From: Streptomyces coacervatus
GTDB taxonomy: Bacteria > Actinomycetota > Actinomycetes > Streptomycetales > Streptomycetaceae
NCBI RefSeq assembly: GCF_029223485.1
Contig: NZ_JARHTP010000021.1
Location: 1 to 64,000 of the forward strand
Length of the DNA: 64,000 bases
Direction: 5' to 3'
In this document: positions 63,768-64,000 of the stretch, in pieces
Position numbering within the stretch: the first letter of the stretch is position 1
Layout: each line of letters starts with the position of its first letter
The notes under the pieces: model-generated
The model's input: only the letters and a program-made list of their open reading frames with translations
Databases searched by the model: none
What the model was told of the DNA's origin: nothing
Translations under genes and position numbers: made by a program

Positions 63768-64000
63768 ATGCCACCGACACATCTTATCTGCTTGCCCTTC
63801 TCGGGCGGAGGCACCGCGTTCTTTCGCAAGTGGCAGGAATTCGCACCGGACGGGCTCACCATTGTCCCGGTGCTCCTTCCGGGCCGCGAGGACAGGATAC
63901 TGGATCCGCCCTACGAAGAGGTATCGGCGGCAATCGACGACATGCTGCCCGCCCTGAGCCGGACTCTTGCGGGAGCGGAATCCGTTGCGTTCTTCGGGCA
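63768..64000 (+). CDS. Type II thioesterase, N-terminal part (runs off the right edge)
   Basis: 77 codons, opening PPTHLICLPFSGGGTAFF, then LLPGREDRILDPPYEEV and ending AFFG just before the expected GHSMG nucleophile. This is the GrsT/RifR-type editing thioesterase that clears carrier domains in NRPS/PKS systems. AGGAGAA precedes ATG 63768, 12 bases after the carbamoyltransferase stop: same operon. It confirms that the gene set is a thiotemplate cluster continuing to the right. Confidence 0.88.
   Translation, partial: MPPTHLICLPFSGGGTAFFRKWQEFAPDGLTIVPVLLPGREDRILDPPYEEVSAAIDDMLPALSRTLAGAESVAFFG

Overview
The window is high-G+C actinobacterial DNA, almost certainly Streptomyces. Supporting signs are strongly biased codon third positions, GGAGG-type ribosome sites, GTG and TTG starts, ATGA/GTGA stop-start overlaps, and a divergent second EF-Tu of the tuf3 type. 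I found no rRNA, no convincing tRNA and no CRISPR array.

Region 1 (1-24.5 kb) is a stress or dormancy-style block. An IS701-like transposase end opens the window, followed by an acyltransferase, a coupled pair of genes that both carry nonapeptide repeats (the second an RDD membrane protein), and an MFS exporter. Next is a four-gene operon: DUF7144 membrane protein, PPK2 polyphosphate kinase, P-type cation ATPase, SulP transporter. A GH63-like plus GH13 glycosidase pair, a DUF6325/DUF1269 pair, a large and a small LuxR-type regulator, a DAG-kinase-like protein, a BrkB/YihY protein, gamma-carbonic anhydrase and DedA complete it. Seven copies of one inverted repeat (consensus TTCACCC-N5-GGGTGAA), plus one variant without the spacer, lie in front of nearly all transcription units here. 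I read this as an undescribed local regulon and the main discovery of the window. Three genes between 20.5 and 23.1 kb carry frameshifts or an apparent internal deletion.

Region 2 (24.5-36.8 kb) holds a coupled secreted esterase and GH3 glycosidase, a membrane protein with sigma-like, zinc-finger and ricin parts, a GalU homologue, a DUF4442 thioesterase-fold protein, a spermidine-synthase-like protein, a patatin, tuf3 and an AlkD-like DNA repair gene.

Region 3 (36.8-45.5 kb) is an accessory island between two near-identical 553-bp copies of the 5' part of the AlkD-like gene, as if a circular element carrying that fragment had integrated by one crossover. It holds a YVTN propeller, a methyltransferase, a set of small overlapping genes divergent from an XRE-type regulator, a 2H phosphoesterase and a lipoprotein.

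Region 4 (46-53 kb) returns to chromosomal genes: a VTT-domain membrane protein, thiolase with a divergent HxlR regulator, a YciI-like protein, a coupled oxidoreductase/PmoA/cupin operon behind a LacI-type operator, and uppP.

Region 5 (53-58.1 kb) is mobile and decayed DNA: a transposase fragment fused in frame to a metallophosphoesterase fragment, a SWIM-protein remnant with stop codons, a Phd/PIN toxin-antitoxin pair, a frameshifted gene and an IS1182 element with perfect 24-bp inner inverted repeats.

Region 6 (58.1 kb to the edge) is the start of a nonribosomal-peptide-like cluster: a free-standing condensation domain, a very unusual protein made only of the C-terminal adenylation subdomain plus a carrier domain, an SxxK serine hydrolase, a carbamoyltransferase and a type II thioesterase cut by the window end. 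The condensation and carrier genes are visibly lower in G+C than the rest.
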